The notes beneath the pieces are model-generated. The model did not search any database. It worked only from the letters and a program-made list of their open reading frames with translations, and was not told the DNA's origin. Positions 1-8,360 of a stretch of 64,000 bases of DNA are shown here, in pieces. The DNA is taken from NCBI RefSeq assembly GCF_001513975.1, contig NZ_KQ947985.1, positions 186,001 through 250,000 on the forward strand. Direction: 5' to 3'. A program made the translations under genes and the position numbers. This DNA is from Streptomyces curacoi. Lineage in GTDB: Bacteria > Actinomycetota > Actinomycetes > Streptomycetales > Streptomycetaceae. How positions within the stretch are numbered: the stretch's first letter is position 1; the number at the start of each line of letters is the position of its first letter.

Positions 1-1920
1 GTGCCCGGCCTGGAGATCCGCTGCCGGCAGGCCGCCGCCGCGGAGAAGTCGGTCAGCTTCGACGTACGGCTGCCGAACGGCCGCCTGTGCCACCTCCGGC
101 TGGTCCCGGGCCCCGACGGCCGCACGATCTACTTCACCGACGTCACCGAGAAGCGGCGGCTGGAGGAGGAACGCAGGTGCGCGGAGCGCGCCGCCGCCGA
201 ACGGGCGACCCGGATAGCGGCGTTGACGACGGCGCTCGCCAAGGCGACGACCTCGAAGGACGTGGTACACGCGGTCGCCCGCGGGGTGCTGCCGCCGTTC
301 GAGGCGACGGGCCTGGTGGTGCAGGCCGTGGAGGGCGACCGGCTGCACACCGTCGGATCCGTCGGCTACCCGGACGACGTCCTCACCCTGCTCGACGGCC
401 GCGAACGCACCCGGTCCAGCCCGCTGTGGGACGCGATCCTGGCCGGCGCTCCGCTGTTCATGTCCTCCCCGCAGGAGTTCGCGGCCCGCTACCCCGAGCT
501 GGCCGACCTGCCGGCCCGGGCCGGCAAGCAGGCCTGGGCGCTGCTGCCGCTGACGGCCTCGGGCCACACCTTCGGCATCTGCGCGGTCACCTTCGACCAC
601 CCGCGCCGCCTCACCGACGAGGAACGCACCCTCCTGACCGCGACCAGCGCCCTGGTCGCCCAGGCCCTGGAACGGGCCCGCCTCTTCGACGCCGAACACA
701 CCCGGTCCCGCGAACTCCAGCGCAGCCTGCTCCCCCGGGACCTGCCCGACCTCCCCGCGTGCACGGCCGCCGCCCGCTACCTCCCGGCAGGGCAGGGCAT
801 GGACGTGGGAGGCGACTGGTACGACATCATCCCGCTGTCGGGCGGCCAGGTGGCCCTCGTCGTCGGCGACGTCATGGGCCACGGCCTGCCGGAGGCGGCG
901 ACGATGGGCCGTCTGCGCACGGCGGTCCACACCCTGGCCGACCTCGAACTGCCGCCCGACGAGATCATGAGCCACCTCAACGACATCGTCGGCGCCATGG
1001 GCGAGGAGTCGTACGTGACGTGTCTGTACGCTCTCTACGACTCCACCACCCGCGTCTGCACGATATCCAGGGCCGGCCACCCGCCCCCGGCCCTGCTCCA
1101 CCCCGACGGCACGGTGGTGTTCCCCTCCCTCTCGGCCGACCCGCCCCTGGGCGCGGCGGCACCCCCCTTCGAGACCACCGAGATACCGGTCCCCGAGGGC
1201 AGTGTGCTGGTGCTGTACACCGACGGCCTGGTGGAGTCGTCGAAGCGCGAGATGGACGAGGGCATGGCGGCACTGGCCGACGTACTCCGCGCATCTCACG
1301 CGGACGGCACGGCGGCGGACCTGGAGCACCTCTGCGAGCGGGTCACCTCCGCCCTCCTCCCCGCCGACCACCAGGCGGCCGACGACGCGGCCTTCCTGCT
1401 GGCCCGCCTGCACGCCCTGCCCACCTCCCACATCGCCTCCTGGCCCCTCCCCGACGACCCCAGGGCAGCGGGCCTGGCCCGCGGCCTCATCCGCGACCAG
1501 CTCGCGGCCTGGGGCCTGCAGGCACTGACCGCCACGACCGAGCTGCTGGCGAGCGAACTGGTCGGAAACGTCATCCGGCACGCCAGGGGCCCACTCCGCC
1601 TCCGGCTCCTCCATGGCGCCGACCTGATCTGCGAGGTCTTCGACGGAAGCCTGACGATGCCGCGGATACGCCGCGCGACGGAGACGGACGAGGGGGGCCG
1701 GGGACTACAGCTGGTCAGCGCGCTGTCGCAACGGTGGGGGACGCGGTACACCCCCACGGGTAAGTGCATCTGGACGGAACAGGCTCTGCACCCGCCGGAG
1801 CAGGGGCACGATGGACCGGCGGCCGACCCGCTGGAGCGCATGTTCCTGGGCATGGCGGGCCCGGGGGACGACTTCGACGGCGACCTGGACGCGCTGACGT
1901 TCTGGGACCAGGAGTTGTAG
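1..1920 (+). CDS. PAS-GAF-SpoIIE phosphatase with HATPase domain (5' end probably outside window)
   Basis: Cytosolic signalling protein that couples a serine phosphatase to an anti-sigma-like ATPase domain. The first ~55 residues look like the end of a PAS domain, so the GTG at base 1 is probably not the true start. A GAF-like domain follows (about 65-225), then a PP2C/SpoIIE domain (about 235-460) with GGDWYD, GDVMGHG and LVLYTDG. A C-terminal HATPase domain shows an N-box (ELVGNVIRHA) and GGRGLQL. Such proteins usually act in partner-switching control of sigma factors; the target here is unknown. The phosphatase metal ligands look intact, unlike the paralogue at 39229. Confidence 0.85.
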   Translation: MPGLEIRCRQAAAAEKSVSFDVRLPNGRLCHLRLVPGPDGRTIYFTDVTEKRRLEEERRCAERAAAERATRIAALTTALAKATTSKDVVHAVARGVLPPFEATGLVVQAVEGDRLHTVGSVGYPDDVLTLLDGRERTRSSPLWDAILAGAPLFMSSPQEFAARYPELADLPARAGKQAWALLPLTASGHTFGICAVTFDHPRRLTDEERTLLTATSALVAQALERARLFDAEHTRSRELQRSLLPRDLPDLPACTAAARYLPAGQGMDVGGDWYDIIPLSGGQVALVVGDVMGHGLPEAATMGRLRTAVHTLADLELPPDEIMSHLNDIVGAMGEESYVTCLYALYDSTTRVCTISRAGHPPPALLHPDGTVVFPSLSADPPLGAAAPPFETTEIPVPEGSVLVLYTDGLVESSKREMDEGMAALADVLRASHADGTAADLEHLCERVTSALLPADHQAADDAAFLLARLHALPTSHIASWPLPDDPRAAGLARGLIRDQLAAWGLQALTATTELLASELVGNVIRHARGPLRLRLLHGADLICEVFDGSLTMPRIRRATETDEGGRGLQLVSALSQRWGTRYTPTGKCIWTEQALHPPEQGHDGPAADPLERMFLGMAGPGDDFDGDLDALTFWDQEL

Positions 1921-1973
1921 GGGCGGCGGTTGACGGTACAACGACGGGGAGGCCCGGAATCGGTCCGCGCCCC

Positions 1974-2636
1974 CTACGCGGCACCCACGGTCAGGGAGTA
2001 GTCCACGGCAACGGAGAAGTCCTGTGCCTGACCGCGAATCGCCAGTGTGTGCTTCCCGCGTTCCAACGGGGGCAACTGGACCCACAGGCCGCACCCGGTG
2101 GCAGCGAAGCGTTCGTCCGTGCCCGTGACGGGGTTGCCGGCGACGCCCTGCACGGAGATCGCCTCTCCTCGGATGATTTCCGAGTCGACCTTCTCGCCGT
2201 CCAGGACTGCGGAGCCCTTGGCCGTGCTCATGAAGTCGGCGCAGTCCGCCGGGTCACTCATCAGGTTCACCAGGGGCACCGCGACAGGAACCCCGGCAGG
2301 GATGCCGCACGTGCGCTCGACCCGAGTGCCGAAGGTGCCCGCCAGGAACCACACGTCCTGCGGCTGGTTGCGCGCGCACTCGCTGCCGTCCTCGTCAGCG
2401 ACCGGGTTGGTCCGCTCGGGTTCCGACATCGCCCAGGTCCACCACCGGCTCTGCAGATCCGCGGGAGAGAGCCGGGCTTGCGCCGACGCCGGTGCGGCCG
2501 AGCCGGGCGCTGCCGACGCCTGCTCCGTCTCCGTCTCCGCCGAGCCCTCCGACCCCCCGGACGGGCTGCCCCCGCATCCCACCAGTGCCGCCAACGCCAT
2601 GGTGACGAGTGCCGCTCCGCCGGTCCTGACCTTCAT
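1974..2636 (-). CDS. Secreted lipoprotein of unknown function
   Basis: Start chosen at ATG 2636 because it opens a typical lipoprotein signal: MKVRTGG, a hydrophobic stretch, then lipobox LVGC at residues about 17-20. An AAGGGG ribosome-binding site lies upstream. After the Cys comes a Gly/Ser/Glu linker, then a ~160-residue domain with a WWTWAM motif and four Cys (ARNQ, RTCG, ADCA, TGCG contexts) that could form disulfides outside the cell. I do not recognise the family. It converges with the upstream PP2C gene, 53 bp away, and is the last apparently host-type gene before the island. Confidence 0.75.
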   Translation of the reverse strand: MKVRTGGAALVTMALAALVGCGGSPSGGSEGSAETETEQASAAPGSAAPASAQARLSPADLQSRWWTWAMSEPERTNPVADEDGSECARNQPQDVWFLAGTFGTRVERTCGIPAGVPVAVPLVNLMSDPADCADFMSTAKGSAVLDGEKVDSEIIRGEAISVQGVAGNPVTGTDERFAATGCGLWVQLPPLERGKHTLAIRGQAQDFSVAVDYSLTVGAA

Positions 2637-2824
2637 GGCTGCCCCTTGCCCCTCCCGTGCCGCACGAATGCCACGACCCCCCGGTCGCCGTGCGGTATGC
2701 GCGGCCACCCTATCCGCGAACCACCTTCTTCCGGACCGGCCGGTGACGCTCGTGATCGCGGATCCCTGGAGGCCGTCGTTGCCGCCGTCATCGCCATCAC
2801 TCGGAGCAGGACCGCCTCCGGTCA

Positions 2825-2978
2825 TCACATGGCGTGAGTGCCGGACAGGATGGCCACGGACCAGTGCACATCAGTGCCGTCAACCTTCACGGACAGGTGC
2901 TTCTGTTCGCTGGGCTCGGTGTGGACGCGGCCGATGGTGACCGGGTCACCGCATGTGATCTCGGAAGGGTCTGAATCT
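2825..2978 (-). pseudogene. C-terminal fragment of an unidentified gene, cut by a recombinase remnant
   Basis: An open minus-strand frame of about 50 codons ends at TGA 2825-2827. It reads with normal Streptomyces codon use (for example VTIGRVHTEPSEQKHLSVKV, then VHWSVAILSG) but has no plausible start and abuts exactly the recombinase remnant that begins at 2979. I read it as the 3' end of a gene whose 5' part was lost when the remnant arrived. Family not recognised; it could also be a chance open frame. Confidence 0.35.
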
Positions 2979-3087
2979 GGAAAGCCGCCGGTTCCAACTT
3001 GAAGGGGACAGGGCAGGGCCTCGTCTTCACCACGAAGAACGGCACCCCCATCGAGTCCCTGTAGCCGTCTGATCGGCTCCCCATCCG
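2979..3087 (+). pseudogene. Tyrosine recombinase 3' remnant, internally deleted (left copy)
   Basis: Bases 2979-3055 match 10630-10706 of the recombinase fragment near tRNA-Arg with a single mismatch (77 bp). Bases 3057-3087 match 10988-11018 exactly (31 bp, including the recombinase stop codon). The intervening 281 bp present on the right, which hold the RHT box and catalytic Tyr, are missing here. The remnant sits in direct orientation to the right copy and interrupts two minus-strand genes, one on each side. No copy of the tRNA-Arg 3' end is visible beside it. Confidence 0.85.
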
Positions 3088-3930
3088 TGCCTCTGCCAAA
3101 GTCCTCTCTGCGTCAATGAGTAGGTCCCTATAGGCTTGCGTTTGCCGGTCGATCACAGGATCCAACTCTTCCCGCAGCGCGGTCAGCTCCTCCAAGGCCC
3201 GCTCTTGCTCCTCTACTGCTGCGTTGAGCTTTTCCATCACCTCCTCCCGCCCGCTAGTGTTGCTGTCGCGGAGAAAGTCTAGGACAGTTTCGAGCTGACC
3301 AGCAGCAACGTCAATTCTCCCATTTAGAACGTTCACTTGCGACTGCATGGAGAGGATCTCTGGATCCGTGAACCTAAAAAGGAGCTCGAATACCGCCTTC
3401 CGCTTTGGCTCGTAGTAACTGTCTCGACTGTCCGCGATATCCCTATTGATGGCATACTGTGGAACATATACGAACTTGAAAATATCACCAAAAGTAACAC
3501 GACTTCCAGGCTTACTGCTTCTACTTTTCTGAGCAGCGGCGCGAACGTCGTCGGGGAATCCGAGCTTTTCGAGGAGGAAGCTATTGAAGCTGGACTCTCC
3601 GTCTCCTACGGAGTGGTCGGGGAGCCTTTCCCCAGTAGTCAAATCAGTTACTCGTACGTTCTTGCTCTTCTTTGCGTCCAGGCTGCGCACGATGAGGAAC
3701 TGCTCTTTGCCGATACTGACGTCGATGGCGACATCGTGAACAGCTTCTGTTGCTACCGGTGCGAGCCGCGCCTCCCCTGCCGCGAACCCGTACTTGATGA
3801 GTTCAAGTAGAGTGGTTTTTCCCACTCCTGTGGGCCCCTCAAGCACCGTCAGGTCGGATCCGAACTCGTATCGAACCTGCCCCTCAGTGGTGTACAGAGA
3901 GAGTTCATTGATTCGAAAGTTCAGGGTCAT
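3088..3930 (-). pseudogene. SMC/RecN-like ABC ATPase of an ABC-three-component (Lamassu-like) system, truncated
   Basis: The frame starts at ATG 3930, overlapping the upstream stop (ATGA). Residues 1-280 look like the N-terminal half of an SMC/RecN-type ATPase: beta strands, Walker A GPTGVGKTT near residue 32, a region with VYVPQYAINRDIADSRDSYY, then a coiled coil (about 205-280). At base 3087 the frame enters antisense recombinase sequence and stops at 2887. No second coiled-coil half, ABC signature or Walker B is present, so ATPase function is very likely lost. Position as third gene after effector and middle component matches the order of DdmABC/Lamassu systems. Confidence 0.7.
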
Positions 3931-4499
3931 TTGATTACCTGCCGATGCGGACGATCCATCAGGGTTTCGAGGCGCTGGTAGATGAGGTCTTTAAGGGCAT
4001 TCCCAGTCTTGCCTGCTGACGCAGCGGCGATTGCTTCACTACGCTCGCTCAGCGCCCTCCAGTCGCGGGTCTTACTCATCTGCTCTGCGAGGCGCCGGCC
4101 CTCCTTGGTCGGAGCCAGAGCAACACTCCCTTTTCTCCCCTTGGTATACCGTAAAAGCCCACGACCCACCAAGGCGCCAATCACTGCATAGTATCGATCA
4201 TCCCACGGCCCATATTTATAGCGCATCATCGGCGCTTCAACTTCTGTGGGGGCAGCTAGTTCCTCAGGGGAAAGATTAAGGCGACGATCAGATGCTGAGA
4301 GATCGTCAAGAACCTGCGCCGCCAAGGCTGGGTACCGAAGCAGAAAGTCCAATTTGGCAAGCTTCGTCAGACCATCAAGTTTCCCCGCATGTCCGGCCGC
4401 CTTGGATACTGCGTCTACGAGAAGAAGAACACGCGCCTGGTGATAGGCGAGGTCTTCTCTAAGTAATGCGAGCTTCAGATCATCGTAAGCAGAAGTCAT
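3927..4499 (-). CDS. ABC-3C/Lamassu-type middle component (LmuC/DdmB-like)
   Basis: 190-residue protein, start ATG 4499 overlapping the effector stop (ATGA); its own stop overlaps the ATPase start. It has an N-terminal helical part, KLDFLLRYPALAAQVL around residues 47-62, then PMMRYKYGPWDDRYYAVIGA and a basic beta-wing-like segment (KGRKGSVALAPTKEGRRLA), which suggests a winged-helix fold. This layout is what I recall for ABC-three-component middle components, which bridge the effector and the SMC-like ATPase. Codon 12 (4464-4466) is TTA, rare in Streptomyces and read only by the bldA tRNA. Family assignment is from memory of motif style, not a search. Confidence 0.6.
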   Translation of the reverse strand: MTSAYDDLKLALLREDLAYHQARVLLLVDAVSKAAGHAGKLDGLTKLAKLDFLLRYPALAAQVLDDLSASDRRLNLSPEELAAPTEVEAPMMRYKYGPWDDRYYAVIGALVGRGLLRYTKGRKGSVALAPTKEGRRLAEQMSKTRDWRALSERSEAIAAASAGKTGNALKDLIYQRLETLMDRPHRQVIK

Positions 4500-5992
4500 G
4501 CCGCGCTCCCGCGGTTCTCTTCGCGGAGCCTGTCGAATTCCTCTGCCACATCGAATCGATCGCTGAACCATACCTGGCAAGCATTAGCGAGCTCACTGAT
4601 TCCCCCAAGCAAGAGATCAGGATCCATCCCAGCAGGAATCCTCTCGGCGGGAATGGAGTCAAGTTCATCTTGTAGAAGGCGCCAGAACTCAAATCCCCAG
4701 ATAGCTTGTGCACGTAGCGATGGAGTGTCAACCTTGTCACTCACTCGCAAGAGCAACCGCCGCAGTCTCTCGCGGTCGGCGAGCGCTGTGGGATCACCGG
4801 TTAGGCGGTCACGCCAATAACGCTGGTAATCCTTCCGCAGTTGCTCGCCGCGCTCAATACTGTTATCTGAGCACTGCCCCCTTTTCATTTTGATGGCCGC
4901 TCGACTCAACCTCACAGGAGACCCAAGGGACTCGTACGCGACAGGATTCGCGACGGCAGTCATGACGACGAGGTCGATATCCTGCATCGTGACTATGCGA
5001 CCGGAGAGCTCCCTCTCCTTGTCAGCCGGCGTAGGCGGCCCTCCTCCGTTCACGAAGGCGAGCACTGGTGAAATGACTGCGTTGACTCGCGGTCCAGCGG
5101 CGCGCATACGGGTGTGGAAAATTCCGTAAACGGCATTCCATACGGATTCACAGGGTACGTCGTAACCCAGGTAATCCACGACGGGTTTCGCAAATTTACT
5201 CGGAGCAAGAAAACCAATATCCGCTCGCCTGGTCAAGCCGTGACGGATGTCCAACATAGAGAGGAAGCGCGCAACTTCCTCTTTTTGAGCTTCAGCGGAT
5301 ATCTCCTTGACATCCCCGTTTTTCCATTCAGGTGGGAGATGTTTTTCGCCGTGCGTATGAATAGCCGTGCGTAGTTTCGCAACCAACGTGGCATGTTCAC
5401 CATTGACAGTGATCTGCTTGTCAGACAGTCGCATCTCACGAAGAGATTTGGTTACCGCCTCAAGGTCCTGAGGATCGCCGCTTAGGAGACCACCACTAGT
5501 TGCCAACCTGCAGGTCGGCTTCTCCTTCAGCGCCCGCCATCGCAGGAACAGGTGCGCCAGGCCGCCCTCATCGGCGAGCTGGTTCACGGTTCTGTACGCA
5601 TCCATGGATGCGTCTCTGTGTTTGGCGGAGACGAGCTCTGCGGCGCCGCCTCGCATCGCAACCCAATCCTCGTGATACTCACAAAGGATTCGTCTGTCCT
5701 CGTCGTCGCTCAAGCGCTTGTTCGGCCCAAGGGCATCGAGGTAGAGCTGCAGGCCATCCGCAGCAGCCATCGCAGCCTGCCAGTCATAGCGGTCATGAGT
5801 GTTGGCCCCCGAGTCATCAGGTTGGGGTTCAGTGACCACCAGTTCTGCGGCCGTCGCCTCGGACTGCTCTGACGACTCTGACAACGCGCCCCCACACTGT
5901 CTCGGAGTAACAGTGGGTAGATCTTGGCACGCGACATAGCACAGGCGCAGCAGTCCGTGCGAAGACGACCTTGGATCAATCTGCAAGAGCAT
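4496..5992 (-). CDS. Cap4/DUF4297-type nuclease effector of a Lamassu-like defence system
   Basis: 498 residues; first gene of the overlapping triplet. The N-terminal part reads DRYDWQAAMAAADGLQLYLD, ILCEYHEDW and ELVSAKHRD (about 68-128), the layout of the DUF4297/Cap4 restriction-endonuclease-like fold: an acidic residue, then a beta strand ending in an x-x-K motif. The middle and C-terminal parts are helical and probably dock on the SMC/middle component. In known systems the nuclease degrades invading DNA or kills the infected cell. No ribosome-binding site precedes ATG 5992, so the true start could lie further in. GC content is lower than in the surrounding chromosome, suggesting transfer. 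Confidence 0.6.
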   Translation of the reverse strand: MLLQIDPRSSSHGLLRLCYVACQDLPTVTPRQCGGALSESSEQSEATAAELVVTEPQPDDSGANTHDRYDWQAAMAAADGLQLYLDALGPNKRLSDDEDRRILCEYHEDWVAMRGGAAELVSAKHRDASMDAYRTVNQLADEGGLAHLFLRWRALKEKPTCRLATSGGLLSGDPQDLEAVTKSLREMRLSDKQITVNGEHATLVAKLRTAIHTHGEKHLPPEWKNGDVKEISAEAQKEEVARFLSMLDIRHGLTRRADIGFLAPSKFAKPVVDYLGYDVPCESVWNAVYGIFHTRMRAAGPRVNAVISPVLAFVNGGGPPTPADKERELSGRIVTMQDIDLVVMTAVANPVAYESLGSPVRLSRAAIKMKRGQCSDNSIERGEQLRKDYQRYWRDRLTGDPTALADRERLRRLLLRVSDKVDTPSLRAQAIWGFEFWRLLQDELDSIPAERIPAGMDPDLLLGGISELANACQVWFSDRFDVAEEFDRLREENRGSAA

Positions 5993-6033
5993 CTGTTCGG
6001 TGACCGCGCATCAAGCGGGTGCTGCGGATGCGA

Positions 6034-6504
6034 TCAGCCGAGGTAGGGCCGCTCCCGGTGTTCCAGGAAGTGACGGATCCGGAGCCGCTGCGTGTGGTGC
6101 ATCGGCAGCTGATCGATCTCCTCCGGCTGGATGAACCGCAGCTCCGTTGACTCGTCCGAGATCGCGAGCCGGCCCCCGACCACGCGGGCGGTGAAGCAGA
6201 CGTTGAACTGCCTGCGCACTTCACCGTCCGAGTAGGCGATGACGTGGCGAGGGTCGGTGTACGTGCCCACGAGCCCGGTGATCTCTACGTCCAGTCCGGT
6301 TTCTTCCTTCACCTCGCGGACGGCCGTTCCTGGGAGTGAGTCGGTCATTTCCATGCCGCCGCCTGGCAGCGCCCACAGATCGTTATCCCTGCGGCGTTGA
6401 AGGAGTACGCGCCCTTCGTCGTCGGTGACCACGGCGGAGGCGGCGACCACCAGGCTGTTCGGCTCCGGTGCCGCTGGGTCGTTGTAGTACTCGGTCCGTG
6501 CCAT
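6034..6504 (-). CDS. Nudix hydrolase
   Basis: 156 residues. Start ATG 6504 lies 2 bp after the stop of the upstream regulator, so the two are translated as a pair. The Nudix box is readable around residues 50-72: GGGMEMTD, then REVKEETGL; the first Glu of the box is replaced by Asp. The enzyme should hydrolyse a nucleoside diphosphate linked to another moiety; the substrate is unknown. Nudix genes occur in Streptomyces integrative elements (pSAM2 pif is one), which fits the island setting, but a direct link is inference. Confidence 0.88.
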   Translation of the reverse strand: MARTEYYNDPAAPEPNSLVVAASAVVTDDEGRVLLQRRRDNDLWALPGGGMEMTDSLPGTAVREVKEETGLDVEITGLVGTYTDPRHVIAYSDGEVRRQFNVCFTARVVGGRLAISDESTELRFIQPEEIDQLPMHHTQRLRIRHFLEHRERPYLG

Positions 6505-6506
6505 AG

Positions 6507-7250
6507 TCACCCTTCTCGTATCGGCGTCGCGGTTTCCCACACCGCGTCGAAGCTGCTGGCGTAGGTGTCGAACATGCCGCCCTTCCCGCTGCGTCGGAGA
6601 TGCCACACGGGAGCGCCGTAGGCGTTCACTCCCCAGACATGAGCATTGACCAGTGCTTGGTCATCCGCACGATAGATCGAGTTGTAGAGCGTGGTGGCAT
6701 GGGTGCGCACCTCGATGCCAGGTACCCCGGCAAGCGGGCGGTAGTGCATGAGGGCGAGTCGGCAACGGGACTCGATCCCGTGGCCGAACCTCTCCTCCGC
6801 GCCGCGCTGTTGGACGTTCGCACTGTCCGGGTCGCCGATCGCGATACGGACCGCACACCCGTCGTCCGCTCGCTGTCGCAACAAGTCGTTGAGCCGCGGG
6901 TACGCCTCGTGCAGGAAGACGGCGGCGTACACCAACACGTCGATGTGCTCCTGAGCCTGGGTCAGCATGTCCACGAAGGTGGACACGGGGACGTCCGCCC
7001 GCTGGTCGTAGAGAGCCACAAGTTCCGGACTGACGGCGCGGGCAGGGCGTGCCTGCCGGAGCGCGGGCCATAGAGCGTGCACGTCTTCTCCAAGTATTTC
7101 CGCTGCCAGCATGGCCGTGGCACGGCGCGGCGTACGCCCCAGATTGACCCATCGCTCAACGGACTTGGGATCGACTTCGACCTTGCCCGCAAGGGCGGCG
7201 TACGTCCAACCGCCGGCCGCCATGGCAGCACGTAACCTCTCGTTCGGCAT
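6507..7250 (-). CDS. XRE-family regulator with DUF5919-like C-terminal domain
   Basis: 247 residues, start ATG 7250, chosen because TTAGGAGA lies 8 bases upstream; an ATG six codons earlier has no such site. Residues 1-60 form a helix-turn-helix (WTYAALAGKVEVDPKSVERW) followed by ATAMLAAEILG. The C-terminal part (about 80-245) has VSTFVDML, IDVLVYAAVF, VRIAIGDPDS and LYNSIYRADD, which resembles the DUF5919 domain common in actinobacterial regulators, distantly like phospholipase D folds. It likely controls itself and the Nudix gene 2 bp downstream. DUF5919 naming is from memory. Confidence 0.7.
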   Translation of the reverse strand: MPNERLRAAMAAGGWTYAALAGKVEVDPKSVERWVNLGRTPRRATAMLAAEILGEDVHALWPALRQARPARAVSPELVALYDQRADVPVSTFVDMLTQAQEHIDVLVYAAVFLHEAYPRLNDLLRQRADDGCAVRIAIGDPDSANVQQRGAEERFGHGIESRCRLALMHYRPLAGVPGIEVRTHATTLYNSIYRADDQALVNAHVWGVNAYGAPVWHLRRSGKGGMFDTYASSFDAVWETATPIREG

Positions 7251-7369
7251 CCCAATCTCTCCTAACACTCAGGGACGGCACTAGGGACGTTCTACCCGAC
7301 GCGGGACGTCCCGAAGTGGGGTTTGTCGGTGGTTCCGACGTCCTGGTGGGCGACGGGATGCTCGTCCGC

Positions 7370-7600
7370 ATGGCGAGCAACCAGCAGACCAGGCCAGGCA
7401 TCGGTGAACTGGCGAAAGACACTGCCAGTGGACGAATCGGCGTCGTCATGGGTGAGGTCGGCGCCCGGGTGCAGATAAGGCCCATCGGTGGCGGCGTCGA
7501 GTGGGACGCTCGGCCGGACGACGTGGTGGCACTGACAGCGCGCGAGGAACTGAGCGCCCGCCTTTCCATCAGGAACGGCAACAGCCGGGACGGGCTGTGA
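7370..7600 (+). CDS. Small conserved hypothetical protein (SH3-like barrel pattern)
   Basis: 76 residues. Start ATG 7370 gives MASNQQTRPGIGELAKDTAS, then GRIGVVMGEVGARVQIRPIG and GVEWDARPDDV. Alternating short strands with conserved Gly resemble small beta-barrel proteins that Streptomyces encode beside XRE regulators. It is divergent from the XRE/Nudix pair, and its stop overlaps the start of the 32-residue membrane peptide. ATG 7358 or 7316 are alternative starts. Function unknown. Confidence 0.6.
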   Translation: MASNQQTRPGIGELAKDTASGRIGVVMGEVGARVQIRPIGGGVEWDARPDDVVALTAREELSARLSIRNGNSRDGL

Positions 7601-7698
7601 TGCGCGCCATCGGCCGGTACGCGGGGGTTCTGTTCATCATCATGATCAGCGGGTCCTGTGACCTGGTGATCGGCATGGCCCTCGGTATCGGCCAGTAG
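7600..7698 (+). CDS. 32-residue single-span membrane peptide
   Basis: The ATG at 7600 overlaps the stop of the preceding gene (TGATG), so translation is likely coupled. The product begins MRAIGRYAGVLFIIMISG and is hydrophobic through most of its length, so one membrane span is likely. It is followed by an inverted repeat typical of a terminator. It is too short for a family call; small membrane peptides next to regulators can be toxins, conductance modulators or simply chance frames. Confidence 0.45.
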   Translation: MRAIGRYAGVLFIIMISGSCDLVIGMALGIGQ

Positions 7699-7706
7699 AC
7701 CGGTCG

Positions 7707-7754
7707 CCCCGAACGGGGTGCCACCTTCCTTGGGCTCCCCCTCCCCGTTCGGGG
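7707..7754 (+). terminator. Inverted repeat after the 7370-7698 gene pair
   Basis: CCCCGAACGGGG (7707-7718) is matched exactly by CCCCGTTCGGGG (7743-7754) with a 24-base loop. Each arm is also close to self-complementary. It lies 8 bp after the small peptide stop and 94 bp before the next start, so a terminator is the simplest reading. Confidence 0.55.
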
Positions 7755-7847
7755 TCGGCCTTCCATTCCCCGGTCGTCATAGGCCGTGCCTCGGCGACCG
7801 ATGCGGGCGCAAGTGCCAGAGCACAGCGACACTCAAGGAGTATTCGC

Positions 7848-8291
7848 ATGACGGCAACGGCCAACGACCAGAGGACCGGCCGCGCGGTGGCTGGTGAGGA
7901 GCTGTTCGACAGCCTCACCCACTTCGTGATCGTCCACAACGGGCAGTCCCGCGAGCGGGCTGAGCGGATCGCGGACCAGGCGGTGGCCTTCGTGGTCACC
8001 GCTGCGAGCGCCACCGTCCCCATGGTCCCTTCGGACGACGTGGACCTCGGCCTGCACGCGCTCATCCTGCACACGAAGGAGTACGCGGAGCTGTGCGAGC
8101 GGTACGCGGGCCGCTTCCTCCACCACAACCCGAAGCCCGGCGGCGGGCCCCGCGACCCTGAGAAGGTCATTACCTCGGCGCGAGCCATGAAGGCGGCCGG
8201 GTTCATGGTCTTCGATGACTTGTGGACCGTGGACGGCAGGAACCTCGCGCAGTGCGACTCGGACTGTGGCCGTCCGTACGGTCAGGCGTAG
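7848..8291 (+). CDS. GRDP-like (glycine-rich-domain family) small protein
   Basis: 147 residues, start ATG 7848 after ACTCAAGGAGT (good ribosome-binding site). The centre reads VDLGLHALILHTKEYAELCE, then AGRFLHHNP, which resembles the conserved core of glycine-rich-domain-containing proteins (a VDxxxHxxILHTxxYxxFC pattern with a GRFxHH motif). The C-terminus carries two Cys (QCDSDCGR). Biochemical role unknown. It precedes the kinase by 69 bp with a perfect 9-bp inverted repeat between them (8307-8315/8331-8339). The family call is tentative. Confidence 0.6.
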   Translation: MTATANDQRTGRAVAGEELFDSLTHFVIVHNGQSRERAERIADQAVAFVVTAASATVPMVPSDDVDLGLHALILHTKEYAELCERYAGRFLHHNPKPGGGPRDPEKVITSARAMKAAGFMVFDDLWTVDGRNLAQCDSDCGRPYGQA

Positions 8292-8360
8292 CACACGACA
8301 GCAGCGACGCGGCCGGCCTCGACTCGTGGTCGGCCGCGTTCGCCCGGAAGGAGAAGCGAG

